A stretch of DNA of 64,000 nt from Pseudozobellia thermophila. Lineage in GTDB: Bacteria; Bacteroidota; Bacteroidia; Flavobacteriales; Flavobacteriaceae. A program made the translations under genes and the position numbers. The notes beneath the pieces are model-generated. The model did no database searches. It was given only the letters and a program-made list of their open reading frames with translations, and was not told the origin of the DNA. Location of the stretch: the NCBI RefSeq assembly GCF_900141855.1, contig NZ_FQYU01000001.1:1151402-1215401 (forward strand), read 5' to 3'. Shown one piece after another: positions 1 through 8,517 of the stretch. Each line of letters starts with the position of its first letter. The stretch's first letter is position 1.

Positions 1-121
1 ATAGTGTTTTGGAAAGCTTCATAGGGTTCCGTTGGCCTGTAACGACCTGCCGTGGTTTCGGTTTGGGGCGGTAGGCGTCCCTGGGGAAAGGCGGGCCTAA
101 TAAGGCATATGGCCCACGGGG
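1..121. other. Window edge, no supported gene
   Basis: No complete reading frame is visible here. On the minus strand an ATG at 22 opens a frame reading M-K-L-S-K-T-L and runs off the window edge. It could be the start of the gene following the ADP-ribosylglycohydrolase, but seven codons are too few to support a call. Confidence 0.2.
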
Positions 122-1432
122 TCAGCGATCCGGTAGGTCTTGCTTCGGTTGGTCAATACCCGTGAGTTCCTTGGCCAAGGCCTGAAGGTCGATGCCCATG
201 TGGTCTTTATTGGCCTTTAGCACCTGGGCACAGAGTTCCGGGGGCAGCTTCGAATATCCGTCCTTCGCGCCGAGGATCATTCCGGCCACTGCCGCGACGG
301 TATCGTTGTCGCGACCGTAGTTTACGATAAACTGAAGGGTCTTTTCAAAGTCGCCTTCCCCGAATTCGAGGGCGGTTACCAGAATTTGCCAAATCTCGCC
401 CGAGTGAAAGGCAATGGCTTTTTGGTCTTTTTCCAGGAATTGGTAGGCCATTTCCTGTTCGATCCATTCTTGCCGGGATCCCGGGAAATTTTCGGGAAGG
501 CGATAACGGGGGTCGTTGAGGGCCGATGAATCGGTGCGGACCGATTCCCTGATGGACATTATGTGCTTGACCGAGGCTTCGGCAATGGAATACGGTATTC
601 GCCCTACCAGTCGACTGTCTTGGTAGCCGATGGGGTCAATGAAGGTGGCCGTATCTATAATCGAATCGATGTTCTTGGTCTGTAGGGCCATTTGGGTCAT
701 GGCCGACACCAATGAAGAAATGTCCTTGGCATACCCTATGTCGAACAGGGCGTGCTTGTAGGCCAGGCTATAGGCTTCTTCGGGAGTCTCCGTAATAAGG
801 CCGAACATGGGAGTGTAGAGCTGGCCGGCACAAGACATTTCACCGCCGTAGAATCGGTTCAGGGCCATGAGGTATTCTTCATTGCCCTTTTTAAAGGCCA
901 TCGCAACCCTGGCCCATTCCTTGATCCAATCGATTTTCTCCATTTGCACGTCGAGAAAATCGGTTTTTGGGATGTGTTTTGTGGCGGATAGGCTGCGGGT
1001 GAGCGAACCGTAATAGTCGATGATGAAATCGGTAAATTTCTCAGCGTTCAAATCGGTTTTGTTCTGCGTTAGGTATTTGACCATGGCCATTTTCCAGCGG
1101 GTATCGTCGGTAGTGGCTCCGGGCAATAGGTTGTTTTCCCAAACACCTTCGGCGGATCGGGGGCGTACGGCGGGCGTCAGGTGTGTCAGGTAGCCGTATT
1201 TGAGCTGTATGTCCTTTCTGTCCCACATTTCGGTCGAGGCCCCCATGGCATCGCCAATGGCCGAACCGACCAAGGCTCCCAAGACTTTGTCGTAATACGC
1301 CTCTTCGCTTAGGGTTGATCTCGATGTGGGGTAGGCCTGTTTCTTGGGCGATGGGATGTCGACTCCCGATTTGGGTTCTTGGCACGACCAAAACAGAAGA
1401 AAAAGCAAAGCCGATCCGATAAACCTGGTCAT
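122..1432 (-). CDS. ADP-ribosylglycohydrolase family lipoprotein
   Basis: This is a 436-residue protein of the ADP-ribosylglycohydrolase (ARH/DraG) family, whose members cleave N- or O-glycosidic ADP-ribose bonds using a di-magnesium site. The family hallmarks are present: G-D-A-M-G-A-S-T-E around residues 60-68, T-T-D-D-T at 107-111 and G-R-D-N-D-T at 373-378, so the metal-binding acidic and threonine residues look intact. Residues 1-17 form a lipoprotein signal ending F-W-S-C (Cys17), so it is probably anchored in the envelope rather than cytoplasmic, which is unusual for an ARH acting on cytosolic modified proteins. Its ATG overlaps the stop of the upstream kinase by four bases (ATGA), implying translational coupling. 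The true substrate is unknown and may be a ribosyl compound rather than a modified protein. Confidence 0.85.
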   Translation of the reverse strand: MTRFIGSALLFLLFWSCQEPKSGVDIPSPKKQAYPTSRSTLSEEAYYDKVLGALVGSAIGDAMGASTEMWDRKDIQLKYGYLTHLTPAVRPRSAEGVWENNLLPGATTDDTRWKMAMVKYLTQNKTDLNAEKFTDFIIDYYGSLTRSLSATKHIPKTDFLDVQMEKIDWIKEWARVAMAFKKGNEEYLMALNRFYGGEMSCAGQLYTPMFGLITETPEEAYSLAYKHALFDIGYAKDISSLVSAMTQMALQTKNIDSIIDTATFIDPIGYQDSRLVGRIPYSIAEASVKHIMSIRESVRTDSSALNDPRYRLPENFPGSRQEWIEQEMAYQFLEKDQKAIAFHSGEIWQILVTALEFGEGDFEKTLQFIVNYGRDNDTVAAVAGMILGAKDGYSKLPPELCAQVLKANKDHMGIDLQALAKELTGIDQPKQDLPDR

Positions 1433-2421
1433 AAGCCCAAAATCAGTTTTTGCGCCTTTTTTAGAAGTTTGCCTTTCTCTTCCAGGCTACGGTCCATAGG
1501 GAGCTGCGCCAGGCCGAGTATACGTCGCGCAATTTCTATTCCGGCAATCTGCGACAATAGTTTTTTGTCGGCATGCCCCTGGTAAATGGAGTGGATCCTG
1601 TTCAAATAACTTTTCTTGCCCGTGGCCATAATGATATGGGCGGCCATTACGCCCAGGTCGAACTCCGGAAAACCGACAAAGCCGAATTCGGGGTCGATAA
1701 TGTAAAGGTTTTCGGCCTCGGTCATCCAACTGCCCGGATAATAATCGCCGTGTACCAAGGTCTGGCCGGGCATGAGGTATTTTTCGCCTATGGCGTTGAC
1801 TATCGATTTAATTGCCTTATTGGTCTTGAATGGAAGGGAAAGTTCTTGAAGCCCCTCGTGCATTTCGTCGAGGTCGAGCCCGTTGTCTTCGGCAAAGGGA
1901 ATCACAAAGATGTGTTTGTGGTTCAAAAAGCGCATTTGCAGGTTGTCGGGGTAATTGGCGTCAACGTCCGTCCGATGTATGAGTCCGAGTATAAAGACAA
2001 GGCGATCTAAGTGGGCGGCGGAAATCTTCCTTTCGTTGTAGATGGCCGTCATGTCTTGGCAGTGTCCGAGGTCTTCGAGAAGAAGGAGTTTTTCGGCCGC
2101 GTCGTACCCCAAAATTTTAGGGATATGGGCGCTTACGGCGTTTTTTCTAACGGCCTGGTAGAAGTTCTTTTCGGCGCTTATGCGATCCAATGGGGCCGGG
2201 ATTTGCCTGTATTTGTTGACGTAGGGCCTTGATTGTTTGGCGATAAAGGACCTTTGGTTCGTGTTGATCCTGATGACAACATTCATGTTGCCTTCGCCGG
2301 GTGCTTCGACCGATTCGATCTTTTCGCCCGAATTGAGCCAAGAGTTGACCGATAGAAAATATTCTAACTCAGGTATGGGGGTTGAAACGTCTATTGCTTT
2401 CAAAACAAGAGTTTTATGCAA
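1429..2421 (-). CDS. APH-fold kinase, 5-methylthioribose kinase-like
   Basis: About 330 residues with the aminoglycoside phosphotransferase/choline kinase fold. The sequence resembles methylthioribose kinases: an N-terminal E-G-N-M-N-V-V-I-R loop and lysine segment (F-I-A-K-Q-S-R-P-Y-V), then L-V-H-G-D-Y-Y-P-G-S carrying the catalytic Asp, then I-I-D-P-E-F-G-F-V-G for metal binding. It is shorter than typical MtnK (about 400 residues). The open frame extends back to 2502 but that runs into tRNA-Phe. I chose the TTG at 2421 because GGAGG (2426-2430 on this strand) lies four bases upstream; a second TTG at 2403 is possible. It overlaps the downstream ADP-ribosylglycohydrolase by 4 bp. It may phosphorylate a free sugar such as methylthioribose or ribose; no other methionine-salvage genes are nearby. 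Confidence 0.75.
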   Translation of the reverse strand: MHKTLVLKAIDVSTPIPELEYFLSVNSWLNSGEKIESVEAPGEGNMNVVIRINTNQRSFIAKQSRPYVNKYRQIPAPLDRISAEKNFYQAVRKNAVSAHIPKILGYDAAEKLLLLEDLGHCQDMTAIYNERKISAAHLDRLVFILGLIHRTDVDANYPDNLQMRFLNHKHIFVIPFAEDNGLDLDEMHEGLQELSLPFKTNKAIKSIVNAIGEKYLMPGQTLVHGDYYPGSWMTEAENLYIIDPEFGFVGFPEFDLGVMAAHIIMATGKKSYLNRIHSIYQGHADKKLLSQIAGIEIARRILGLAQLPMDRSLEEKGKLLKKAQKLILGL

Positions 2422-2440
2422 TATACCTCCAAAAAACAAA

Positions 2441-2467
2441 AAAATCCTTACGAATCGCAAGGATTTT
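2441..2467 (-). terminator. Rho-independent terminator after tRNA-Phe
   Basis: On the minus strand an 8-bp stem (AAATCCTT/AAGGATTT, 2442-2449 with 2459-2466) with a 9-nt loop is followed by a T-rich run. It lies directly after the tRNA and just before the kinase, separating the two transcripts. Confidence 0.75.
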
Positions 2468-2470
2468 TTG

Positions 2471-2543
2471 TGGTGCCTCCAGGAATCGAACCAGGGACAC
2501 ATGGATTTTCAGTCCATTGCTCTACCAACTGAGCTAAGGCACC
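2471..2543 (-). tRNA. tRNA-Phe (GAA)
   Basis: A 73-nt cloverleaf on the minus strand. The acceptor stem is GGTGCCT paired with AGGCACC, the D arm is AGCTCAGTTGGTAGAGC, the anticodon stem-loop is ATGGA-CTGAAAA-TCCAT with anticodon GAA, and the T arm contains GGTTCGAATCC. The discriminator base is A and CCA is not encoded. A37 beside the anticodon makes it a possible substrate of the MiaB pathway, whose enzyme is encoded at 47.4-48.9 kb. Confidence 0.97.
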
Positions 2544-2560
2544 ATCCCGATAAGGGGCTG

Positions 2561-2591
2561 CAAATATAATTTCAATTTTGCGATATCCAAA
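2561..2591 (-). promoter_or_regulatory. Promoter of tRNA-Phe
   Basis: On the minus strand TTTG (2588-2591), a 19-nt spacer, then TATATTTG (2561-2568) is a full match to the Bacteroidota housekeeping promoter (TTTG...TAnnTTTG). It ends 17 nt before the tRNA 5' end. Confidence 0.8.
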
Positions 2592-2645
2592 CATTTTATG
2601 AAAAAAAAGGTAGATCGTCTTAGCTCTTTTTTTGATCTTTGTTAT

Positions 2646-3374
2646 ATGAACTTAATAGTGGATGTGGGAAACACTTCGGTAAAACTTGCGGTTTTCGATA
2701 ATGGTACCGTTATTTTTTATCAAAAGGGAGACCGCGAAAACCTGGCCGGACAGGTGAAAAAAATATGCGAGGACTATCCGCAAATTTCGTACGGCATAGT
2801 CTCCGCGGTGGGTGAACTCGACCGTAAGGTAATTGCGGTCTTAAAGGTGTTCTGCGAAGTATATGAGCTCACGCAAAGGTCGCGGACGCCCTATAAAAAC
2901 TCCTATGCCACCCCCCATACCTTGGGGGTCGATAGAATGGCCTTGGCCACCGCCGCGTTTTATGGCAACCCCAAGGGAAACACTTTGGTGGTCGATGCGG
3001 GCACCTGTATCACCTACGATATGGTGAACGACTACGGGGAGTATTTGGGCGGGGGCATTTCCCCGGGGCTCCATATGCGCTATAAGGCCTTGGAGGCGCA
3101 GACCGCAAAGCTGCCGCTCTTAACGCCGAAGGTCCCCTTTGACCTGATAGGAAATTCGACCGAAAACAGTATTCACAGTGGGGTCGTCAATGGCATCTGT
3201 CACGAAATCGACGGTGTTATAGGGGATTACCGTGGGCGTTTTCGAGATTTAACAGTTATTTTAACAGGGGGTGACGCTTCATTTTTGTCAAAACGGTTAA
3301 AAAATACCATATTTGCGGATTCCAAATTTCTCCTAAAAGGGTTGAACTATCTGTTGGAATACAACAAGCATTAA
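2646..3374 (+). CDS. coaX: Type III pantothenate kinase
   Basis: A 242-residue ASKHA-fold kinase catalysing ATP-dependent phosphorylation of pantothenate, the first step of coenzyme A synthesis in the cytoplasm. Diagnostic segments are the N-terminal phosphate loop D-V-G-N-T-S-V-K-L, G-V-D-R-M-A-L, V-V-D-A-G-T-C-I-T-Y-D and G-G-G-I-S-P-G-L. The frame is open from an ATG at 2598, but family N-termini begin at M-N-L-I-V-D-V-G-N, so 2646 is the likely start. A weak -7-like box GATCTTTG ends four bases before this ATG, so the message may be leaderless. The gene abuts the next ATG with no gap, making it the first gene of an envelope-biogenesis operon. Confidence 0.95.
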   Translation: MNLIVDVGNTSVKLAVFDNGTVIFYQKGDRENLAGQVKKICEDYPQISYGIVSAVGELDRKVIAVLKVFCEVYELTQRSRTPYKNSYATPHTLGVDRMALATAAFYGNPKGNTLVVDAGTCITYDMVNDYGEYLGGGISPGLHMRYKALEAQTAKLPLLTPKVPFDLIGNSTENSIHSGVVNGICHEIDGVIGDYRGRFRDLTVILTGGDASFLSKRLKNTIFADSKFLLKGLNYLLEYNKH

Positions 3375-4661
3375 ATGGTCAGAAGAATAGTTTTTGTTTT
3401 AGTGTGCCTTGCCACATGGGGTTCATATGCCCAAGATGGTACCGTTTCCCCATATTCGTATTTCGGTCTGGGTGAAACCAGTGCCAATGCTACGGTAGAG
3501 AACCAAATGATGGGCGGTATTGGGGTATACGCCGATAGTATCCATGTCAACCTGAAAAACCCGGCGGCCTATAGCAAGTTGGGGGTGAGATTCGGGGAAG
3601 ATTTCGGGATCACCACCTACACTGCGGGAATTTCGCATAAGGAGACCCGTTTGGAAAGTTTTGGCGACAAACAGAGCAGTGCCGTAACCAATTTGGATTA
3701 TCTCTCCTTGGGTTTTAGCCTGAAAAAGGGCTTCGGCGTGGGCTTTGGCGTAATGCCGTATACTTCGGTCGGTTATAATTTTGTCGACGAGCGGGGTGCA
3801 GAGGGTTCGCGGATAATCAACGAGTATAGCGGGGATGGTGGCTTGAGCCGTCTGTATCTTTCCCTGGGTTACGAATTGTTCAAGGACTTCAGTATCGGGG
3901 TTTCGGCCAATTATAGCTTCGGGACCATTGAAAGCATTAGGGTGCAGAGTACGGAGGGTGTCCAGTATGGGATAAAGGACGAGCGTAGCTCAAAAATTGA
4001 CGGAATTGATTTGAACTATGCGGTTTACTACACGCCCCAAGTGGGTGAAAAGCATACCTTGTATACATCCTTGCGCATTAATACACAGGGCAACCTTTCG
4101 GCCAGGAACACAAGGCAGATCGGCTCGTTCTCGCTGTTGACGCAGGCCGATGTGGAGGCCATTGATGTAGATTTGGAATCCCAAGGCCTAAAGGAGACCG
4201 GGATCACCATTCCTACGACGACGACGTTGGGCGTAGGTTACGGCGAGAACATGAAATGGTTCCTGGGGTTGGAATACAGTTACCAGCAGTTGGCCGATTA
4301 CTCCAACGTGTTCTTGCAAATAGACAACTTGGTCTACGACGACGCAAGTAGATTGGCCCTAGGGGGGTATTTTATACCTGACCGAAGCTCTTTCGACAGT
4401 TATTTAAGTAGGGTGACCTATAGGGCGGGGGCAAGGTACGAAAAGACCGGAATGGTCATTAACGAAAAGGAGGTCAACAACTTTGGCATAACTTTTGGAC
4501 TAGGTCTTCCGCTAGGTAATAATTTATCGAACCTTAACCTGGGCTTCGAACTGGGAAGAAGGGGTACTACCTCGGCCGATTTGATAGAGGAGAGTTATTT
4601 TAAGGTAAATGTAGGCCTGTCTTTGAACGATATCTGGTTTAGAAAGCGCAAGATAAATTAA
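3375..4661 (+). CDS. Outer-membrane beta-barrel protein, function unknown
   Basis: A 428-residue exported protein with a signal peptide (hydrophobic residues about 5-17, cleavage near S-Y-A-Q) followed by alternating, glycine- and tyrosine-rich beta-strand sequence such as G-F-G-V-G-F-G-V-M-P-Y. It ends with an aromatic strand (Y-F-K-V-N-V-G-L-S-L-N-D-I-W-F). It resembles FadL/OmpP1-like outer-membrane proteins of Flavobacteriaceae, but no substrate-specific motif is visible. Its ATG follows the coaX stop codon immediately, so it is co-transcribed. The neighbours lptC and the PpiD-like chaperone also point to outer-membrane work. Confidence 0.75.
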   Translation: MVRRIVFVLVCLATWGSYAQDGTVSPYSYFGLGETSANATVENQMMGGIGVYADSIHVNLKNPAAYSKLGVRFGEDFGITTYTAGISHKETRLESFGDKQSSAVTNLDYLSLGFSLKKGFGVGFGVMPYTSVGYNFVDERGAEGSRIINEYSGDGGLSRLYLSLGYELFKDFSIGVSANYSFGTIESIRVQSTEGVQYGIKDERSSKIDGIDLNYAVYYTPQVGEKHTLYTSLRINTQGNLSARNTRQIGSFSLLTQADVEAIDVDLESQGLKETGITIPTTTTLGVGYGENMKWFLGLEYSYQQLADYSNVFLQIDNLVYDDASRLALGGYFIPDRSSFDSYLSRVTYRAGARYEKTGMVINEKEVNNFGITFGLGLPLGNNLSNLNLGFELGRRGTTSADLIEESYFKVNVGLSLNDIWFRKRKIN

Positions 4662-4909
4662 TGCATTAGTGTTGAGGTTTTGTTAAAAAATCGCCTTAAT
4701 ATTTGGCAATGTTTAAAAATAGGTTCAAAAACAACATGTTGGGGGCTATTTTATAAATTACAAATGGCTGGCTTGGCAAAAAATTAGTACATTAACCCCC
4801 TCAAAAACGGAAACCTAAACACGGGCGCCAGAACGAAGTATAGTTAAGATTGTTAGCTTTGAACGGTGGGTTGTGTTTGACTTTTTTGAAAACCAATAAA
4901 ATTGAACAA

Positions 4910-6283
4910 ATGAAAACTAAGATTTACTTCACTGCAATTATGCTTTTCGGGTTCATTGTGGCCGCCAAGGCCCAGGCCCAAAACCCAGAATGTATGACCA
5001 ACCTTTCCATATATGCGGAGCACGCAAAGGTGAAAAATTACGAGGCTGCGTACACCCCTTGGAAAATGGTCTACGATAATTGTCCCGACCTGAACAAGGC
5101 CAATTTTTCGCTGGGTGAAAAGATATTGGAGGATAAAATCGAAAAGTCTTCCGGTGCGGACAAGGATAAGTACATTAAAGATTTGATGGAGCTGTACGAC
5201 AACAGTGCAAAGTATTTTCCTAAAAGATACACTCCTGCAGTAGTGGCCATCGACAAGGCTTTGCTCATGTACGAAAACAAAATGGGTTCCGATGAGGAAA
5301 TCTATAACATGTTGCACGATGCGTTTAAGAAGGACCCCAAAAACTTTAAAAACCCTAGGGCCTTGTACCTCTACTTCTCCAGCTTGGTAGACCTGCACAA
5401 GAGCGGCAGCAAAGACCTTCAGGAAGTTTTCGATGTGTATGATGACGTAACCGATAAAATCGAGGAAGAGAACAAGCAATTGACCAATGTGATCAGCGAG
5501 TTGCTTCCAAAGGATTCCCTTGGAACCTTGACCTCAAAAGAGAAAAGGAAATTGAAGGTGGCCACCACCAACTCCAAATCTTACGGTAAGATTGCCGGTA
5601 GTGTCGATTCCAAATTAGGGGCCTTGGCCGATTGTGAAAACTTGATTCCGCTTTACGAAAAGAGCTTTGAGGAGAAAAAAGGCGACATCACTTGGGTAAA
5701 AAGAGCGGTGGGCAGAATGTTCAACAAAGAATGTACCGACGATCCCCTGTTCCAAAAACTGTTCGAGGCCCAATTGGCCTTGGAGCCTTCGGCAGATGCC
5801 TATGTATATGGGGGTACGCTTAAAATGAAGAACGGCGACTCGCAAGGGGCCTTGGCCGATTTCGACAAAGCCATGAGTTTGGAATCCGACCCGTACAAAA
5901 AATCGAACATTGCCTATAAGGTAGCCGTAATCAACAAAAGGAAGGGCAGCAAGTCTACGGCAAGGAAATATGCGCAAATGGCCATCAATGCCAACAAGGC
6001 GAACGGTAGGGCCTATCTTTTGATAGCCAACCTGTATGCTACCAGTGCCAACGATTGTGGAAGTACGCCTTTTGAAAAACGGGCCATTTACTGGAAAGCG
6101 GCCGATATGGCCAGGCAAGCGGGCCGTGTAGATCCCTCTTTGAGCTCTACCGCTAACCAAGCGGCCAAGAGTTACGCGGCAAAAGCACCTTCCAAGACCG
6201 ATATTTTCAATTCGGGCATGGCCGGTAAGACCGTTTCCTTCAGCTGTTGGGTGGGCGGCAGCGTAAAGGTGCCGAATCTATAA
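4910..6283 (+). CDS. TPR-repeat exported protein, function unknown
   Basis: A 457-residue exported protein. The open frame begins at 4850, but the signal peptide starts at the ATG at 4910 (M-K-T-K-I-Y-F-T-A, then hydrophobic residues and A-K-A-Q-A-Q). The rest is mostly helical with tetratricopeptide-type repeats, clearest near residues 290-385 (A-Y-V-Y-G-G, then Q-G-A-L-A-D-F-D-K-A and later A-R-K-Y-A-Q-M-A-I). It is probably a periplasmic scaffold protein. The 248-bp gap before it contains AT-rich sequence that may hold its own promoter, and lptC starts one base after its stop. The conserved position between an outer-membrane protein and lptC suggests envelope assembly, but I cannot name a function. 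Confidence 0.8.
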   Translation: MKTKIYFTAIMLFGFIVAAKAQAQNPECMTNLSIYAEHAKVKNYEAAYTPWKMVYDNCPDLNKANFSLGEKILEDKIEKSSGADKDKYIKDLMELYDNSAKYFPKRYTPAVVAIDKALLMYENKMGSDEEIYNMLHDAFKKDPKNFKNPRALYLYFSSLVDLHKSGSKDLQEVFDVYDDVTDKIEEENKQLTNVISELLPKDSLGTLTSKEKRKLKVATTNSKSYGKIAGSVDSKLGALADCENLIPLYEKSFEEKKGDITWVKRAVGRMFNKECTDDPLFQKLFEAQLALEPSADAYVYGGTLKMKNGDSQGALADFDKAMSLESDPYKKSNIAYKVAVINKRKGSKSTARKYAQMAINANKANGRAYLLIANLYATSANDCGSTPFEKRAIYWKAADMARQAGRVDPSLSSTANQAAKSYAAKAPSKTDIFNSGMAGKTVSFSCWVGGSVKVPNL

Positions 6284-6284
6284 G

Positions 6285-6887
6285 ATGAAACCATCGTTTA
6301 AAAATAACTGTTCACGTATTGCCATGGTATCGATCATGGCAATACTTTTTTCATGTGGTGACAACTACAAAAGATCGGGGCAAGAGAAGGTACCCTTGGT
6401 ATACCCCATGGGGATAACCGAGAACTTTACCTTGACCTATACCGAGGCCAGGGAACAGTTGGGGTCCGAAGACTCGGCTACAACACGTGTGATAGCCGTT
6501 TTGAAAAGTCCCTTGAACAACGATTACGAGAATCTTAAGTTTCCCTACCGTACCTTTCCTAAAGGCCTGCTCATCGATTTTTACAACGAGCAGGGCGACA
6601 AGAGCATCATTAAGGCCGATTACGGTATCATTTATTCGGCCACAAATGTGATCGATTTACAGGGAAATGTCGTTATCGAGAGCCATGACGGTAAGAAATT
6701 GGAGGCCCCCCAACTCTATTGGGACCAAAGTAGCGATTGGATTTTTACCCAGGAAAAGTTTAAGTATACCAACCCCGAAGACGGAACGGTCATGGATGGG
6801 GAAGGAATGGATTTTAACAAAGACCTTAGTTTTTTTAATGCCCATAAGACCTTTGGTCTTATGACGATAAAGGAAGAACCAAAATGA
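6285..6887 (+). CDS. lptC: LPS export ABC transporter periplasmic protein LptC
   Basis: 200 residues. An N-terminal lipoprotein-type signal ends I-L-F-S-C (Cys24), followed by a beta-rich domain with the LptC/OstA-like pattern (I-K-A-D-Y-G-I-I-Y, D-L-Q-G-N-V-V-I, K-L-E-A-P-Q-L-Y-W-D, I-F-T-Q-E-K-F-K-Y). LptC carries lipopolysaccharide from the LptB2FG inner-membrane transporter toward the periplasmic bridge. It follows the TPR gene by one base and its stop overlaps the next ATG (ATGA), so it is co-translated. A candidate partner, lptE, lies at 45.6 kb. Confidence 0.88.
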   Translation: MKPSFKNNCSRIAMVSIMAILFSCGDNYKRSGQEKVPLVYPMGITENFTLTYTEAREQLGSEDSATTRVIAVLKSPLNNDYENLKFPYRTFPKGLLIDFYNEQGDKSIIKADYGIIYSATNVIDLQGNVVIESHDGKKLEAPQLYWDQSSDWIFTQEKFKYTNPEDGTVMDGEGMDFNKDLSFFNAHKTFGLMTIKEEPK

Positions 6888-7087
6888 TCAATATTTTAAG
6901 ATATACCGAATACCTTTACCTAGCGGTGTGTGTGTTTTCGGTTTACCGTATTTTTACCGATTGGAATATAGATAGGCAAAGCGCCTACCTCTTTGTATTC
7001 TTCGCCGTAGTGTCTATCGGTATGTTCTTGTTCAGGAGAAACTACCGTAAAAAGTTTGAACAGCGAAAACGCGATAATCAGCAGTAG
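6884..7087 (+). CDS. Small membrane protein
   Basis: A 67-residue protein with two predicted membrane segments (about residues 10-26 and 34-50) and a basic tail rich in Arg and Lys. Its start overlaps the lptC stop by four bases and the next gene begins two bases after its stop, so it belongs to the operon. It has no recognisable domain. Its position suggests an accessory to LptC or to the CNNM-type protein that follows. Confidence 0.7.
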   Translation: MINILRYTEYLYLAVCVFSVYRIFTDWNIDRQSAYLFVFFAVVSIGMFLFRRNYRKKFEQRKRDNQQ

Positions 7088-7089
7088 TC

Positions 7090-8379
7090 TTGGAAACTGC
7101 CGTTTTTATAATCGTTCTGTCCCTACTGTTTTCGGCCTTCTTTTCCGGTATGGAAATCGCCTTTGTCTCGGCGAACAAGATCCATATCGAAATCGAGAAA
7201 AAACAGGAAGGGCTCTTGGCCAGGGTGTTGACGCGCCTGACGAAGAAGCCTTCGAAGTTTATCGCCACCATGCTCATCGGCAACAACATCGCCCTGGTGG
7301 TTTACGGGTTTTTTATGGGCGATGTGCTCATGCATTGGTTTCAGGGTATGTTGCCTACCACGAACAATTTTGTCAACCTTGTACTGACCGATTTTAACCT
7401 GGTGCTGCAAACGGTTATTTCTACCTTGATCATCTTGCTTACGGCCGAATTTCTTCCGAAAGTACTGTTTCAGATCTATAGCAATAGCCTGTTAAAGTTT
7501 TTGGCCGTCCCCGCCTATTTCTTCTATCTTTTGTTTTCGGTGGTTTCCGATTTCGTTATTTGGGTTTCCGACTTTATTTTAAAGGTGTTTTTCAAGACGG
7601 ATGGCGATGAGGTGCAACTGTCATTTAGTAAGATAGAATTGGGCGATTACATCAATGAACAAATGGAAACGGTCAACGAGGAGGATGAGGTCGATTCCGA
7701 GATCCAAATCTTTCAAAACGCTCTCGAGTTCTCAGAGGTAAAGGCGAGGGAGGTTATGGTGCCCCGTACCGAGATCATGGCCGTTGAGATCAACGAAACG
7801 CCCAAGAACCTGGCCAAGCTCTTTACCGAAACCGGATACTCCAAAATTCTCGTCTACAAGGAGACTATCGATAATATTATCGGTTACGTACATTCGTATG
7901 AGCTGTTCAAGAAGCCCAAGACCATTAAAAGCATTCTGCTGCCCGTCGAGTATGTGCCCGAAACCATGCTCATACAGGATATTTTGAACGTTTTGACCAA
8001 AAAACGCAAGAGTATTGCCGTGGTTTTGGACGAGTATGGCGGTACTTCGGGAATAATGACGGTAGAGGATATTGTCGAAGAGCTGTTCGGCGAAATTGAG
8101 GATGAGCACGACACGACCGATTTGATCGAAGAGCGATTGGAAGATGGCAGTTACAGGTTTTCGGCCCGATTGGAGGTCGACTACCTCAATGAGACCTATC
8201 GGCTCGAACTTCCCGAAAGCGATGAATATGAGACACTTGGCGGGTTTATCGTGAATAACGAGGGCGAAATTCCCGAAAAGGACTCCGAAATACAGATCAA
8301 TGGTTTTCTTTTTAAGATTCTGGAGGTCTCCAATACCAAGATAGACCTGGTTTTGCTTCAAATTGACGAAAAGGATTAG
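7090..8379 (+). CDS. CNNM/CBS-domain membrane protein (hemolysin family)
   Basis: A 429-residue protein with the order DUF21/CNNM membrane domain (about 1-185), paired CBS domains (about 205-325, containing V-P-R-T-E-I and D-E-Y-G-G-T-S-G-I-M-T-V-E-D) and a CorC/HlyC C-terminal domain (about 340-420). The family is linked to Mg2+/Co2+ homeostasis, and older annotations call it hemolysin. The start is a TTG at 7090, because the family N-terminus leading to F-F-S-G-M-E-I-A-F has no upstream ATG in frame. It resembles GldE of gliding bacteria but is not in a gldE context, so I do not use that name. Confidence 0.85.
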   Translation: METAVFIIVLSLLFSAFFSGMEIAFVSANKIHIEIEKKQEGLLARVLTRLTKKPSKFIATMLIGNNIALVVYGFFMGDVLMHWFQGMLPTTNNFVNLVLTDFNLVLQTVISTLIILLTAEFLPKVLFQIYSNSLLKFLAVPAYFFYLLFSVVSDFVIWVSDFILKVFFKTDGDEVQLSFSKIELGDYINEQMETVNEEDEVDSEIQIFQNALEFSEVKAREVMVPRTEIMAVEINETPKNLAKLFTETGYSKILVYKETIDNIIGYVHSYELFKKPKTIKSILLPVEYVPETMLIQDILNVLTKKRKSIAVVLDEYGGTSGIMTVEDIVEELFGEIEDEHDTTDLIEERLEDGSYRFSARLEVDYLNETYRLELPESDEYETLGGFIVNNEGEIPEKDSEIQINGFLFKILEVSNTKIDLVLLQIDEKD

Positions 8380-8517
8380 CCTTGTACCCCTCTCAAGGGC
8401 ATTTTATGCCCCCATTGTATGTGGGTGCCGATGAGAAAGCGTAAAGCGCGGGGCGTAAAGTCTTTAATATTCCAAAAGAAAATACTAATTTCGCACACTG
8501 ATTTTAAAACTCCTTAG

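Noticed and set aside
2422-2502. N-terminal extension of the kinase back to 2502
   Set aside because: It would translate the terminator and part of tRNA-Phe. The TTG at 2421 with GGAGG upstream explains the gene better.
4850-5479. A 208-codon minus-strand frame opposite the TPR protein
   Set aside because: It is antisense to a gene with a signal peptide and repeats, is hydrophobic without pattern, and has no family resemblance.
7090-8379. Naming the CNNM/CBS protein GldE
   Set aside because: The family is right, but the neighbours are lptC and a PpiD-like gene rather than the gldE context, so a paralogue is more likely.
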